Source: an uncultured Oscillibacter sp. (GTDB lineage Bacteria > Bacillota > Clostridia > Oscillospirales > Oscillospiraceae). From it: a stretch of 12,847 nt of DNA. The notes beneath the pieces are model-generated. The model saw only the letters and a list, made by a program, of their open reading frames with translations, was not told the origin of the DNA and made no database searches. Every line of letters starts with the position of its first letter. Within the stretch, counting starts at the first letter, position 1. The DNA lies in the NCBI GenBank assembly GCA_910583695.1, contig CAJTZL010000067.1, forward strand, positions 1 to 12,847. Reading direction: 5' to 3'. Position numbers and translations under genes: made by a program. Positions 6,172 to 12,847 of the stretch are shown here, in pieces.

Positions 6172-7830
6172 TTATCTGATTGTAATATCCGTATAATAGA
6201 AGCTCAGGATTTCCTGGAAGCTGTACCCCAGCTCCGCCATGGCCTTGGCTCCGTATTGGCTCATGCCCACATTGTGGCCATTCCCGGTGCCGGTGATGAC
6301 AAAATTTCCGTTAGAGCTTCCTCCGCCGGAAGGCTGCCGGACCTCGCCGGAAACGGATACGGTGCCGGAGGAGGTGATGGCCAAGGCGGAATTTCCCCGC
6401 AGCGTGCCTACGGTTCCGCTGCCGGAGATCACGGAAGCCCCGTCCAGAGAGGAGAGCTGCCCGGTGCCGTTGATGGAGAGGCCGCCAGAGCCGCCCCGGC
6501 GGCCGTTGATGTCAAAGCGCATGCTGCTGACGGATTTTTGGTAGGTGCTGCTGTAGAAAATCATCCGGCAGTCGTCACCGGTAAAGGTCTTGGTTCCGCC
6601 GGTTCCCACAAACGTCACCTGCCTGACGTTTCCAAGGGGTGTGTACTCCGAAACGTACACATCCTGGACCGTACCTACCGAATGGCCCTTCTGGTCCAGA
6701 ATCCAGCTGAGCTCTGCGGCGGTGTAGGTGACGGAGTAACTGTTGTTGGGGACAGAGGTCTGGGCCTCGTAGGGGTCGGTTTTTCCCTTCAAATACCCGG
6801 TTTCCGTGCCCCAGACGTTGGCCCCGTCCTCGGTGGCCCCGCCGTCGGAGGAGTGGTAGACGGCGTCCTGCACCAAGGCCTCGTTATAGTAGATGCAAAG
6901 CCCGGCGGTGTTCTCCACCGCCCGGTCGCTGATCTCCGAGGGGCCCGCTCCGCCGCTTCCGTGCCCGTTGTAGACCTGACAATCCACACCGCCGCATACG
7001 TCGAAGCCGTTGTCCCGCAGGTGCTTGCTGTGTCCCTGAACAAAGGTCCTGGCGCAGACGGCCTGGGCCTCCAGGGCCTCCAGGGGCCACGCGCCGCCCA
7101 TCTCGTAGGGGATGACGCCCTTCACGTAGTCCTCCAGGCCCACAACGTTGATCACGTTCAGATTTCCGCCCGTAACCCGGGGGTACTCAAACCCGCCGCC
7201 GTATTTGCAGCCCTTGAACCAAGTGGAGATCTCCCGGCCGGAAGGCCGGACCCCCAGGGCATGGACGCCGCTGCAATCAAATTCAAAGAGGATGTCCGTG
7301 GTTCTGGTCTGGGTGACAATCACCCCGGTGGAGGAGGACCGGACGGCCCGGCCGCCGCAGCGCCCGGCCTCGGCCTCCGCCTCTCCCTGGGATTCATAGC
7401 AGCCCACCCGGACTACATGCTCCCAATCCACCCAGGCGGGCCAGCCGCCCTCGGACCGGGCCCGGCCCGCCGCCTCCTCAAAGGAGCGGAAGCCGTCGAT
7501 CTGGACGTGCCACTCACCTAGAGCGCGAAAACCTCCGGCGGGTACGGAGGGGGAATACGCGCCGCTGCCATCCATATAAATATTCCCGGCGGCGGTCATG
7601 GAGATGGTGGTTTCCTCTGTCCAGCCCAGGGAGGTAAAGGAGCGGTCCTCCTCAAAATAGCCAAATTCATATCCCGAGCCCACCGCGTTCTCCAGATTGG
7701 CAGAAAACAGGGCGGAGGAGCCGTACCGCAGGCCCACCTTTACGACGCCGTTGGTGACAGCCTCCGCCTCTGGAGCGCCGAGGACAAAAAAAGTCACAAC
7801 GAGGAACAGGGTCAGCAGTTTATTTTTCAT
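6172..7830 (-). CDS. Secreted SpoIID/LytB-domain protein with SPOR-like N-terminal part
   Basis: 552 aa with a Sec signal peptide (MKNK, hydrophobic run, cleavage likely near GAPEAEA). SpoIID-type enzymes are lytic transglycosylases that trim denuded peptidoglycan, best known from spore engulfment. Residues about 107-172 resemble SPOR peptidoglycan-binding repeats (WHVQIDGFRSFEEA, VVRVGCYESQGEAE). The SpoIID/LytB domain follows: VVGLEDYVKGVIPYEMG (catalytic-type Glu243) and the C-terminal GHNVGMSQYGA at 518-528. A Gly/Ser-rich stretch near 440-510 interrupts the domain. The ATG at 7830 is preferred because GGGAGG lies just upstream, though spacing is short; TTG 7842 is in frame but overlaps that site. 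First gene of the queA run. Its promoter is sigma-A-like, not sporulation-type, so a vegetative paralogue is likelier than SpoIID itself. Confidence 0.9.
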   Translation of the reverse strand: MKNKLLTLFLVVTFFVLGAPEAEAVTNGVVKVGLRYGSSALFSANLENAVGSGYEFGYFEEDRSFTSLGWTEETTISMTAAGNIYMDGSGAYSPSVPAGGFRALGEWHVQIDGFRSFEEAAGRARSEGGWPAWVDWEHVVRVGCYESQGEAEAEAGRCGGRAVRSSSTGVIVTQTRTTDILFEFDCSGVHALGVRPSGREISTWFKGCKYGGGFEYPRVTGGNLNVINVVGLEDYVKGVIPYEMGGAWPLEALEAQAVCARTFVQGHSKHLRDNGFDVCGGVDCQVYNGHGSGGAGPSEISDRAVENTAGLCIYYNEALVQDAVYHSSDGGATEDGANVWGTETGYLKGKTDPYEAQTSVPNNSYSVTYTAAELSWILDQKGHSVGTVQDVYVSEYTPLGNVRQVTFVGTGGTKTFTGDDCRMIFYSSTYQKSVSSMRFDINGRRGGSGGLSINGTGQLSSLDGASVISGSGTVGTLRGNSALAITSSGTVSVSGEVRQPSGGGSSNGNFVITGTGNGHNVGMSQYGAKAMAELGYSFQEILSFYYTDITIR

Positions 7831-7936
7831 GGAACCTCCCAACGATCCCCGGCTTGACGGGCCGGAGAAATCATGATACCATACCTACAGCAGACATTTG
7901 TCCGTACACCAAGCACAATGGTTGCCATATGCAAAC

Positions 7937-7965
7937 ATTATAATACAAAACCGCGTGAAATTCAA
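7937..7965 (-). promoter_or_regulatory. Sigma-A promoter of the spoIID-like/queA/tgt operon
   Basis: On the - strand TTGAAT (7965-7960) and a perfect TATAAT (7942-7937) are 17 bases apart. Transcription would start near 7930 and give a leader of about 100 bases. A 5-bp GC hairpin (7849-7853 with 7861-7865) lies just upstream of the ribosome binding site. I see no preQ1 riboswitch pattern in the leader. Promoter for the divergent asd gene is unclear: TTGACG 7854-7859 with TACCAT 7877-7882 is possible but weak. Confidence 0.75.
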
Positions 7966-8016
7966 CCAGGAAATCCAATGAGCGTCCAAGCACCAGCGCG
8001 GAGGGAGGAGCATATT

Positions 8017-9108
8017 ATGAAACAGTACAAGGTCGGCGTCATCGGCTGCACCGGCATGGTGGGCCAGCGGTTTGTCACCCTTTTGGAAAACCACCCCTGG
8101 TTCCGTCTGACGGCAATGGCCGCCAGTGCCCGCAGCGCAGGGAAGACCTATGAGGAGGCGGCGGCCCCCCGCTGGGCCATGGCGTCTCCCATGCCGGAGG
8201 AGGCCAGGAATCTGGTTATTCTGGATGCCGAGGCCGACGCGGAGAAGCTGGCCTCTCAGGTGGACTTCTGCTTCTGCGCCGTGGATATGAAGAAGGAGGA
8301 GATCCGGGCCCTGGAGGAGACATACGCCAAACTGGAGTGCCCCATCGTCTCCAACAACTCCGCCCACCGCTGGACGGACGACGTGCCCATGGTGGTGCCG
8401 GAGCTGAACGCGGAGCACCTGGAAGTCATTGAAGCCCAGCGGAAGCGTCTGGGCACCAGACGGGGCTTCATCGCCGTGAAGAGCAACTGCTCTCTCCAGA
8501 GCTACGTTCCCGCCCTGCACCCTCTGCTGAAGTACGGCGTGGAAAAGGCTCTGGTGTGTACCTATCAGGCCATCTCCGGCGCGGGCAAGACCTTTGAGCG
8601 CTGGCCGGAGATGGTGGACAACTGCATCCCCTACATCGGCGGCGAGGAGGAGAAGAGCGAGCGGGAGCCCCTGAAGCTGTGGGGCAGGGTGGAGGACGGC
8701 AAAATCGTTACCGCCCAGGGTCCCGCCATTACCGCCCAGTGCTTCCGGGTGGCCTGCCAGGACGGCCACATGGCGGCGGTGTTTGTGAAGTTCCAGGAGG
8801 GCAGAAAGCCCGCCATGAACCAGATCAAGGCCGATTGGGCCGCCTTCCGGGGCCCGGCTCAGGAGTTTGCACTTCCCTCCGCCCCCAAGCAGCTCCTCCA
8901 CTACTTCGAGGAGCCGGACCGGCCCCAGACCCGGCTGGATCGGAACCTGGAAAACGGCATGGCCGTCTCCCTGGGCCGTCTGCGGGAGGATACGCAGTAT
9001 GACTATAAGTTTGTGGGCTTGAGCCACAACACCCTCCGAGGCGCGGCGGGCGGCGCGGTTCTCCTGGCGGAGCTGCTGTGTGTCAAGGGCTATATAGAGC
9101 CGAAGTAA
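8017..9108 (+). CDS. asd: Aspartate-semialdehyde dehydrogenase, archaeal/fungal type
   Basis: 363 aa. It reduces aspartyl phosphate to aspartate semialdehyde with NADPH, the branch point to lysine/diaminopimelate and to threonine/methionine. The NADP-binding motif GCTGMVGQR is at 10-18, the nucleophile Cys158 in KSNCSLQSY, and the catalytic His251 in DGHMAAVFVKF. Length and the SNCSLQS context match the archaeal/fungal branch, not the shorter E. coli branch; this form is also found in Clostridia. The start at 8017 has AGGAG six bases upstream; an in-frame extension to 7873 overlaps promoter DNA and is not conserved-looking. It is divergent from the spoIID-like operon and followed by dapA after an intrinsic terminator. 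Confidence 0.97.
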   Translation: MKQYKVGVIGCTGMVGQRFVTLLENHPWFRLTAMAASARSAGKTYEEAAAPRWAMASPMPEEARNLVILDAEADAEKLASQVDFCFCAVDMKKEEIRALEETYAKLECPIVSNNSAHRWTDDVPMVVPELNAEHLEVIEAQRKRLGTRRGFIAVKSNCSLQSYVPALHPLLKYGVEKALVCTYQAISGAGKTFERWPEMVDNCIPYIGGEEEKSEREPLKLWGRVEDGKIVTAQGPAITAQCFRVACQDGHMAAVFVKFQEGRKPAMNQIKADWAAFRGPAQEFALPSAPKQLLHYFEEPDRPQTRLDRNLENGMAVSLGRLREDTQYDYKFVGLSHNTLRGAAGGAVLLAELLCVKGYIEPK

Positions 9109-9133
9109 TTTCATCATTCCCTTCCTACCCTAC

Positions 9134-9175
9134 AAAAGAGGCGGTTCTCCGTGAACAGGCGGGCCGCCTCTTTTT
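9134..9175 (+). terminator. Intrinsic terminator between asd and dapA
   Basis: A perfect 11-bp repeat (9134-9144 with 9164-9174), with a 19-nt loop, ends in five T's. It starts 25 bases after asd and ends 33 bases before dapA. A short repeat CGGTC-TGA-GACCG (9178-9190) follows directly, just before the dapA ribosome binding site. Confidence 0.88.
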
Positions 9176-9208
9176 GACGGTCTGAGACCGAGAAAGGAGT
9201 TAAATACT

Positions 9209-10099
9209 GTGAAGCAGCCAATCTTTACAGGCTCTGCAGTGGCAATTGTCACGCCGTTTGAAACGGGCGGCGTGGACCTGGATGCCCTGGGAAAGCTGCT
9301 GGACTTTCAGCTGGAGAACGGGACGGATGCCATTGTCGTCTGCGGCACCACCGGCGAGGCCAGCACCATGACCTATCAGGAGCGGGTGGAGACCATTGCT
9401 TTTTGCGTCCGGCATGTGGGAGGCCGGGTTCCGGTAATCGCCGGCGCCGGGTCCAACTCCACGGAAAACGCCGTCACCCTTTCCCTGGAGGCGGAGCGGC
9501 AGGGGGCCGACGGCCTGCTGGTGGTGACGCCTTACTACAACAAGGCCACCCAGGCAGGACTGCTCCGGCACTATCGGACCATTGCAGACGCCGTTTCACG
9601 CCCCATCATTCTCTACAACGTTCCCTCCCGCACCGGGGTTTCCATTGCGCCGGAGACCTGCGCCGCCCTGGCGGAGCATCCCAACATTGTGGGCATCAAG
9701 GAGGCGTCGGGGAATCTGGGGAACGTTCAGCGGATCCGGAAGCTCTGCCAGGAGGATTTCAGCATCTGGTCCGGCAACGACGATGAGACCGTCCCCATCT
9801 GCGCTCTGGGGGGCAGAGGGGTTATCTCGGTGGCGGCCAATATCCTCCCGGCGGAGATGCATCGCTTGACCGAGCTGTGCCTGAAAAACGACTTCGCCGC
9901 TGCCGGGGAATTGCAGGTACATCTAAAGGACTTCTGCGACGCCATGTTCTGCGAGGTGAACCCCATTCCGGTGAAGACGGCTCTGGGCCTCTTGGGTTGG
10001 CGAGTGGGGGAGCTTCGCTCTCCCATGTGTCCGCCCTCTGCCGAGAATTTGGAGCGCATCAAGGGTGTGCTGGCAAAGTACGGGCTTCCGGTCACATAA
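9209..10099 (+). CDS. dapA: 4-hydroxy-tetrahydrodipicolinate synthase
   Basis: 296 aa, normal length. DapA condenses pyruvate with the aspartate semialdehyde made by Asd, the first step committed to diaminopimelate (cell wall) and lysine. The fold marks are GSAVAIVTPF at 8-17, GTTGEAST at 46-53, the catalytic Tyr136 in LYNVPSRTG, and the Schiff-base Lys164 in VGIKEASGN. It starts with GTG, supported by AAAGGAG nine bases upstream and by the family N-terminus. No clear promoter lies in the 33 bases after the upstream terminator, so expression must come from read-through or a promoter inside the end of asd. Confidence 0.98.
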   Translation: MKQPIFTGSAVAIVTPFETGGVDLDALGKLLDFQLENGTDAIVVCGTTGEASTMTYQERVETIAFCVRHVGGRVPVIAGAGSNSTENAVTLSLEAERQGADGLLVVTPYYNKATQAGLLRHYRTIADAVSRPIILYNVPSRTGVSIAPETCAALAEHPNIVGIKEASGNLGNVQRIRKLCQEDFSIWSGNDDETVPICALGGRGVISVAANILPAEMHRLTELCLKNDFAAAGELQVHLKDFCDAMFCEVNPIPVKTALGLLGWRVGELRSPMCPPSAENLERIKGVLAKYGLPVT

Positions 10100-10105
10100 G
10101 CAAAG

Positions 10106-10133
10106 CAGCCGCCCTTTTTTGGGCGGCTGTTTT
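10106..10133 (+). terminator. Terminator between convergent dapA and lipoprotein gene
   Basis: A perfect 9-bp repeat (10106-10114 with 10121-10129) with a six-T loop is followed by four T's. It lies six bases past dapA. The leftward lipoprotein gene ends four bases beyond it, so the hairpin probably serves both, although the leftward T run (CTTTGCTT) is weak. Confidence 0.85.
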
Positions 10134-10136
10134 CTG

Positions 10137-11372
10137 TCATGCGGTTCTACTTTGTTCCCAGTAAGCCCCGATATCCCGGATATTTTCCTCCAGGGATTTG
10201 TTTTCGTCGTAGAGCTCGTTATCTGTCCAATGCGCCAGGTCGTCCTTGAACGCCGCGCCGGGACCGCCGGAGCGGAAGTTTCCGCCCTCCGTGGTCAGCA
10301 GCAGCTCGCTGTCCTCCAGAAGGCCGTGGACCTCCTCCAGGAAATCCGCGACAGCCGCCGGGTCAAATTCCTCGTGCATCGGAGCGCCAAAGTTCATGTC
10401 GAAACTGACGCTCCCTTCCCGGACCACCTGCTCCTCTCCGGTTTCGTCCAGGGAAAACAGTTCATATGTGTAGGTGGCGTAACCCTGGTACATGGTGGGC
10501 AGATACCGGAGCAGATAGTCCCCACCCTTTACCCGGCAGGCGAAGCAGGCCCCCCAGCCCGGGTGGGCCTCGGCGAAGGAAGTGCCCCAATAGAGGCGGT
10601 TGTCTCCGGTCCGAACTCGGAGCTCATACCAGCTGGTTTGGCTCGCTTCCTTGTCTCCGTAAACCGTCACCAGCTCCACGATTTCCGCTTCCCTGTCATG
10701 GTCGAAGTCGTAGCTCCCTGGCAGGACCTCATGGCTTTCCTCCTGGACATGCCCCTTGAGCCTTCCGCCTCCCATTTCCACGCCGCAGATGTAATACTTC
10801 TGCTCTCCCCAGTCACCGCCCCGGCCAATGGTCAAATCCAGGCTGTTCTCCGACTGCCACACACCCCAAGGCCCGCCGTCCGGCAAAAATGTGTATTCCG
10901 GAATCGGGCTCCCGTCCGGCAGGGTGAAGTCCCACTCCGTCCAGCCCTCTGTTTCGATTATCGTAATGGAGCATGAAGTTCGGGTACTCCGGGCCAGAGC
11001 GGCGAAGCCTCCCTCCGGAGACCAGAGAATGGACTGGGCATAGAAACCGTCTCCCTCCCAGAGAACCTCCCCGGTTTTCGCGTCCGCAATCTGGACCGTA
11101 TCCGCCGGATAGAGTCCCATGGCCGTGACGCTTTCCCGGTGTCCCTCCACCCGGGCCCAAAACCGCCCGTCCGGCGAAAGCGGCTCTCCCTCCAGAACAG
11201 CGGAGAGGATGGAGTCCTCCTCCGGCGGGTTTTCCGGTTCCGGCCGGATCTCCGTCTCTGTCCAGGACTCCGCGGGGGATGCTTCTTTCTCCGGAGGCTC
11301 CGCCGTCTCCGCTGCTCCGCAGGCCGCCAGAAGCAGCAGCAGCAGGGGCCAAACGACCAGCAATCTTTTCAT
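10137..11372 (-). CDS. Predicted lipoprotein of unknown function
   Basis: 411 aa. I do not recognise a family. A lipoprotein signal is clear: MKRLL, a Leu-rich stretch and lipobox LAAC with Cys18, so the protein should be anchored outside the membrane. A Pro/Glu-rich linker follows (about 22-54). The next part (about 64-130) has SPDGRFWARV, VQIADAKTGEVLWEG and ILWSPEGGFAALAR, which look like beta-propeller blades. The rest is acidic and aromatic-rich with DFDHDREAEIVELVTVYGD, resembling a Ca-binding FG-GAP-like loop; this is a loose likeness only. AAGGAG lies seven bases before the ATG. It is a single gene with its own promoter, convergent to dapA. Confidence 0.8.
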   Translation of the reverse strand: MKRLLVVWPLLLLLLAACGAAETAEPPEKEASPAESWTETEIRPEPENPPEEDSILSAVLEGEPLSPDGRFWARVEGHRESVTAMGLYPADTVQIADAKTGEVLWEGDGFYAQSILWSPEGGFAALARSTRTSCSITIIETEGWTEWDFTLPDGSPIPEYTFLPDGGPWGVWQSENSLDLTIGRGGDWGEQKYYICGVEMGGGRLKGHVQEESHEVLPGSYDFDHDREAEIVELVTVYGDKEASQTSWYELRVRTGDNRLYWGTSFAEAHPGWGACFACRVKGGDYLLRYLPTMYQGYATYTYELFSLDETGEEQVVREGSVSFDMNFGAPMHEEFDPAAVADFLEEVHGLLEDSELLLTTEGGNFRSGGPGAAFKDDLAHWTDNELYDENKSLEENIRDIGAYWEQSRTA

Positions 11373-11414
11373 GGTCTTACTCCTTACATTTTAAATGTTT
11401 ATTGATGTGAGAAC

Positions 11415-11444
11415 AGTATAAAGTCCCGCCAAGTTTGCTGTAAT
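11415..11444 (-). promoter_or_regulatory. Possible promoter of the lipoprotein gene
   Basis: On the - strand ATTACA (11444-11439) and TATACT (11420-11415) are 18 bases apart. The -10 box is good and the -35 box has two mismatches. It lies about 43 bases upstream of the start codon. The gap between this gene and rpmG (11373-11698) holds only this promoter, the rpmG promoter and the rpmG leader. Confidence 0.5.
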
Positions 11445-11541
11445 CTCAAAATGGTTACACTTCTTTACAATCCGGTAACGCTCACTCGTGGCGTCAGGGA
11501 CAGGGAGGCGCAGGATGCAGGAATTTTTTCGCAAAAAAGTG

Positions 11542-11570
11542 TTGACCGGCCCAGGAACTTGTGCTATACT
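11542..11570 (+). promoter_or_regulatory. Sigma-A promoter of rpmG-secE-nusG-rplK
   Basis: TTGACC (11542-11547) and TATACT (11565-11570) are 17 bases apart, with TG one base before the -10 box (extended -10). An A/T inverted repeat, six T's then CGC then six A's (11524-11538), sits directly upstream like an UP element. Transcription would start about 11577, leaving a leader of about 120 bases. That leader holds a 7-bp hairpin (11657-11663 with 11669-11675) just before the rpmG ribosome binding site. Confidence 0.88.
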
Positions 11571-11698
11571 CTACTTTACCTGTGAGCGGGGCTTTTTTGT
11601 TGCGCGCTTTTCGCTTTTCAAGCCGCGATGGACAGGTCCCGGCAGGGAGGCAGACGGCCTTCCCCGGAGGAAGGCGAATATAAGGAGGTGCCGAAACA

Positions 11699-11848
11699 AT
11701 GCGAGTCAAAGTGACCCTGAGATGCAACGAGTGCAAGCAGAGAAACTACAATACCATGAAAAACAAGAAAAACACCCCGGACAAGCTGGAACTGAACAAG
11801 TATTGCCGTTTCTGCCGGAAGCACACGCTCCACAGCGAGACGAAGTAA
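11699..11848 (+). CDS. rpmG: 50S ribosomal protein L33
   Basis: 49 aa, read directly from the sequence, as it is shorter than usual ORF cut-offs. It begins MRVKVTLRCNECKQRNYNT and ends HTLHSETK. The Cys pairs C9/C12 and C36/C39 form the zinc-binding L33 type. A strong AAGGAGGTG lies eight bases before the ATG. It is the first gene of the operon and is followed 24 bases later by secE, the usual order in Firmicutes. Confidence 0.97.
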   Translation: MRVKVTLRCNECKQRNYNTMKNKKNTPDKLELNKYCRFCRKHTLHSETK

Positions 11849-11872
11849 TTGAAGAAAGGGCGTATTTGAAGA

Positions 11873-12082
11873 ATGGCAGAAGCGAAGAAGAAGGATCGCG
11901 GCCTTTGGTTCCGCGAAATGAAAAGCGAACTGAAAAAGGTCGTTTGGCCCAATCGGCAGACGGTGATTAAGAATACGGGCACGGTGTTGCTGTGCTCCGC
12001 CATCATCGGTGCGTTTATCTGGGTGTTCGACTTTTTGTCCGTTTCCCTGGTTCAGATGATCCTGAGCGCCTTCGGCGGCTGA
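11873..12082 (+). CDS. secE: Preprotein translocase subunit SecE
   Basis: 69 aa, the normal short single-span form. SecE clamps the SecY channel in the inner membrane. A basic, amphipathic N-terminal helix (WFREMKSELKKVVWPNR, 12-28) carries the conserved VVWP motif, followed by one membrane segment (about 36-58). The ribosome binding site is weak (AAAGGG at 12 bases), so translation may be coupled to rpmG. nusG starts 10 bases after the stop. Confidence 0.97.
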   Translation: MAEAKKKDRGLWFREMKSELKKVVWPNRQTVIKNTGTVLLCSAIIGAFIWVFDFLSVSLVQMILSAFGG

Positions 12083-12092
12083 GGAGCGCAAG

Positions 12093-12617
12093 ATGGCAGA
12101 CAGCGCGAAATGGTATGTTGTGCATACCTACTCCGGCTATGAAAATGCCGTCAAGACCAGCATTGAGAAGTTCGTCACCGGACGGAACATGGAGGATATG
12201 ATCCTGCGGATCGAGATCCCCATGGAAAACGTCACGGAAATCACCGAGAGCGGCGCTTCCAAGGAAGTGGCCCGGAAGGTGTTCCCCGGTTACGTGCTCA
12301 TCAAGATGATTATGACGGACGAGACCTGGCATCTGGTGCGGAACGTCCGGGGCGTCACCGGCTTCGTGGGCACCGCCAACAAGGCCATCCCCCTGACGGA
12401 GGAAGAGGTCCTGGCCATGGGCATGGAAAAGCACGAGATCGTCGTCAAGTACGGCTTGGGCGACCACGTGCGGATCATGGACGGCCCGCTGGCCAGCTTC
12501 ACCGGCGTGGTGGAGGAGATTGAGCCGGAGAAAAACCGGGTCAGCGTCATGGTTTCCATGTTCGGCCGGGAGACCCCGGTGGACCTGGAGCTGGATCAGG
12601 TTGAAGTTCTGAATTGA
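12093..12617 (+). CDS. nusG: Transcription elongation factor NusG
   Basis: 174 aa, normal length. NusG binds RNA polymerase and modulates pausing and links transcription to translation or Rho. The NGN domain runs from about 5 to 100 (KWYVVHTYSGYENAV, VFPGYVLIKM, VRGVTGFVG). The KOW domain occupies the C-terminal third (GDHVRIMDGPLASFTGVVEEI, 123-143). GAGGAG sits six bases before the ATG and overlaps the secE stop codon. Confidence 0.98.
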   Translation: MADSAKWYVVHTYSGYENAVKTSIEKFVTGRNMEDMILRIEIPMENVTEITESGASKEVARKVFPGYVLIKMIMTDETWHLVRNVRGVTGFVGTANKAIPLTEEEVLAMGMEKHEIVVKYGLGDHVRIMDGPLASFTGVVEEIEPEKNRVSVMVSMFGRETPVDLELDQVEVLN

Positions 12618-12620
12618 GAG

Positions 12621-12647
12621 CCTGTCCCGGCGGCTGCCGGAAACAGG
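12621..12647 (+). repeat. Hairpin in the nusG-rplK gap
   Basis: CCTGT (12621-12625) pairs with ACAGG (12643-12647), and CCGGC (12627-12631) with GCCGG (12636-12640), leaving a small internal loop. There is no T run after it, so it is not a terminator; it may be an RNA processing or stability element between nusG and rplK. Confidence 0.45.
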
Positions 12648-12671
12648 TTCTGACCGTGCGTTCATGCGCAG

Positions 12672-12704
12672 GTGGGAGGGACGTACGCCGTTCCGCCAAA
12701 CCAC
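12672..12704 (+). promoter_or_regulatory. Possible L1-binding control site before rplK
   Basis: GTGGGAGGGACGTACGCC is followed by GTTCCGCCAAACCACA, with GTGG (12672-12675) able to pair with CCAC (12701-12704). L1 represses rplK-rplA in many bacteria by binding a leader element that imitates its 23S site, commonly closed by a GUGG/CCAC helix with purines next to it. The match here is by eye and partial. Confidence 0.4.
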
Positions 12705-12731
12705 ATTTTAAATCGTAGGAGGTGCCGCTCC

Positions 12732-12847
12732 ATGGCACAGAAGATCACTGGTTATGTAAAGCTGCAGATTCCCGCGGGCAAGGCGACGCCCGCTCCCCCC
12801 GTCGGCCCCGCTCTGGGCCAGCACGGCGTGAACATCGCCGCCTTTAC
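12732..12847 (+). CDS. rplK: 50S ribosomal protein L11, 5' part only
   Basis: Only the first 38 complete codons are in the window; the gene runs off the right edge. L11 lies at the base of the stalk near the GTPase centre of the large subunit. The start MAQKITGYVKLQIPAGKATP and PPVGPALGQHGVNI are the typical L11 N-terminal domain. AGGAGG stands eight bases before the ATG. It is co-transcribed with nusG, and rplA normally follows. Confidence 0.97.
   Translation, partial: MAQKITGYVKLQIPAGKATPAPPVGPALGQHGVNIAAF

Noticed and set aside
5098..7521. An 807-aa open frame on the + strand
   Set aside because: It is opposite queA and the spoIID-like gene, both certain from their motifs. Long antisense frames arise easily in GC-rich coding DNA, and its product has no recognisable motif.
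7860..7900. Short inverted repeat GACATTTGTC as an operator
   Set aside because: Only four paired bases per arm; expected by chance and not placed over a clear promoter.
7831..7936. A preQ1 riboswitch in the leader of the queA operon, or a lysine riboswitch before asd
   Set aside because: I could not find the preQ1 core pattern, and the asd leader is too short and lacks the lysine-riboswitch elements.
7885..9117. A 410-aa open frame on the - strand opposite asd
   Set aside because: Asd is complete with catalytic Cys and His; the antisense frame is a compositional shadow with no good start site.
10065..10976. A 303-aa + strand frame opposite the lipoprotein gene
   Set aside because: It crosses the dapA terminator, lacks a ribosome binding site, and the - strand frame has a proper lipoprotein signal.
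1..12847. A hidden mobile element, defence system or CRISPR array
   Set aside because: No transposase, integrase, direct repeats with spacers or nuclease-type genes are visible; the gene content is housekeeping.

Overview
The window looks like a piece of a GC-rich Clostridia chromosome, most likely a gut Oscillospiraceae-type Firmicute. The evidence is the GC-rich codon use, AGGAGG-type ribosome binding sites, consensus sigma-A promoters, many hairpin-plus-T-run terminators, the order rpmG-secE-nusG-rplK, and a Firmicutes-style L10 leader. The family assignment is inference. Nearly everything is housekeeping: ribosomal proteins, tRNA queuosine modification, lysine/diaminopimelate synthesis and a SpoIID-like wall enzyme. 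I see no tRNA or rRNA genes, CRISPR array, transposase or prophage gene.

Left part (1-2166). Reading leftward, a strong promoter and an L10 autoregulatory leader (about 1562-1747) drive rplJ (L10) and rplL (L7/L12). A terminator follows, then ruvX. Divergent from this, rpmB (L28) reads rightward from its own promoter and ends at a strong terminator. The rplJL pair lies about 10 kb from rplK and on the other strand, instead of directly after rplK-rplA.

Middle part (2202-7965), all leftward from one sigma-A-like promoter at 7937-7965: a secreted SpoIID/LytB-domain protein, queA, a small TfoX-C-terminal-domain gene broken by one extra base in a six-G run, a dihydrofolate-reductase-like (RibD C-terminal) protein, tgt, a PC4/YdbC single-stranded-DNA-binding protein and a SAM-dependent methyltransferase. 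QueA and Tgt act in the same queuosine pathway. The genes between and after them look like later additions, and the reductase gene is visibly more AT-rich than its neighbours.

Right-middle part (8017-10133): asd of the archaeal/fungal type and dapA, rightward. These are consecutive steps towards diaminopimelate and lysine. A full intrinsic terminator lies between them. Facing dapA is a leftward gene for an unrecognised lipoprotein (10137-11372).

Right end (11542-12847): a promoter with an extended -10 drives rpmG (L33, only 49 aa), secE, nusG and rplK (L11, cut by the window edge). A possible L1 control site lies just before rplK.

I found no convincing new system. The items most worth a second look are the broken TfoX-like gene, the relocated rplJL unit with its attenuator leader, the one-codon in-frame tgt/PC4 junction, the terminator between asd and dapA, and the SPOR-like front end on the SpoIID protein.
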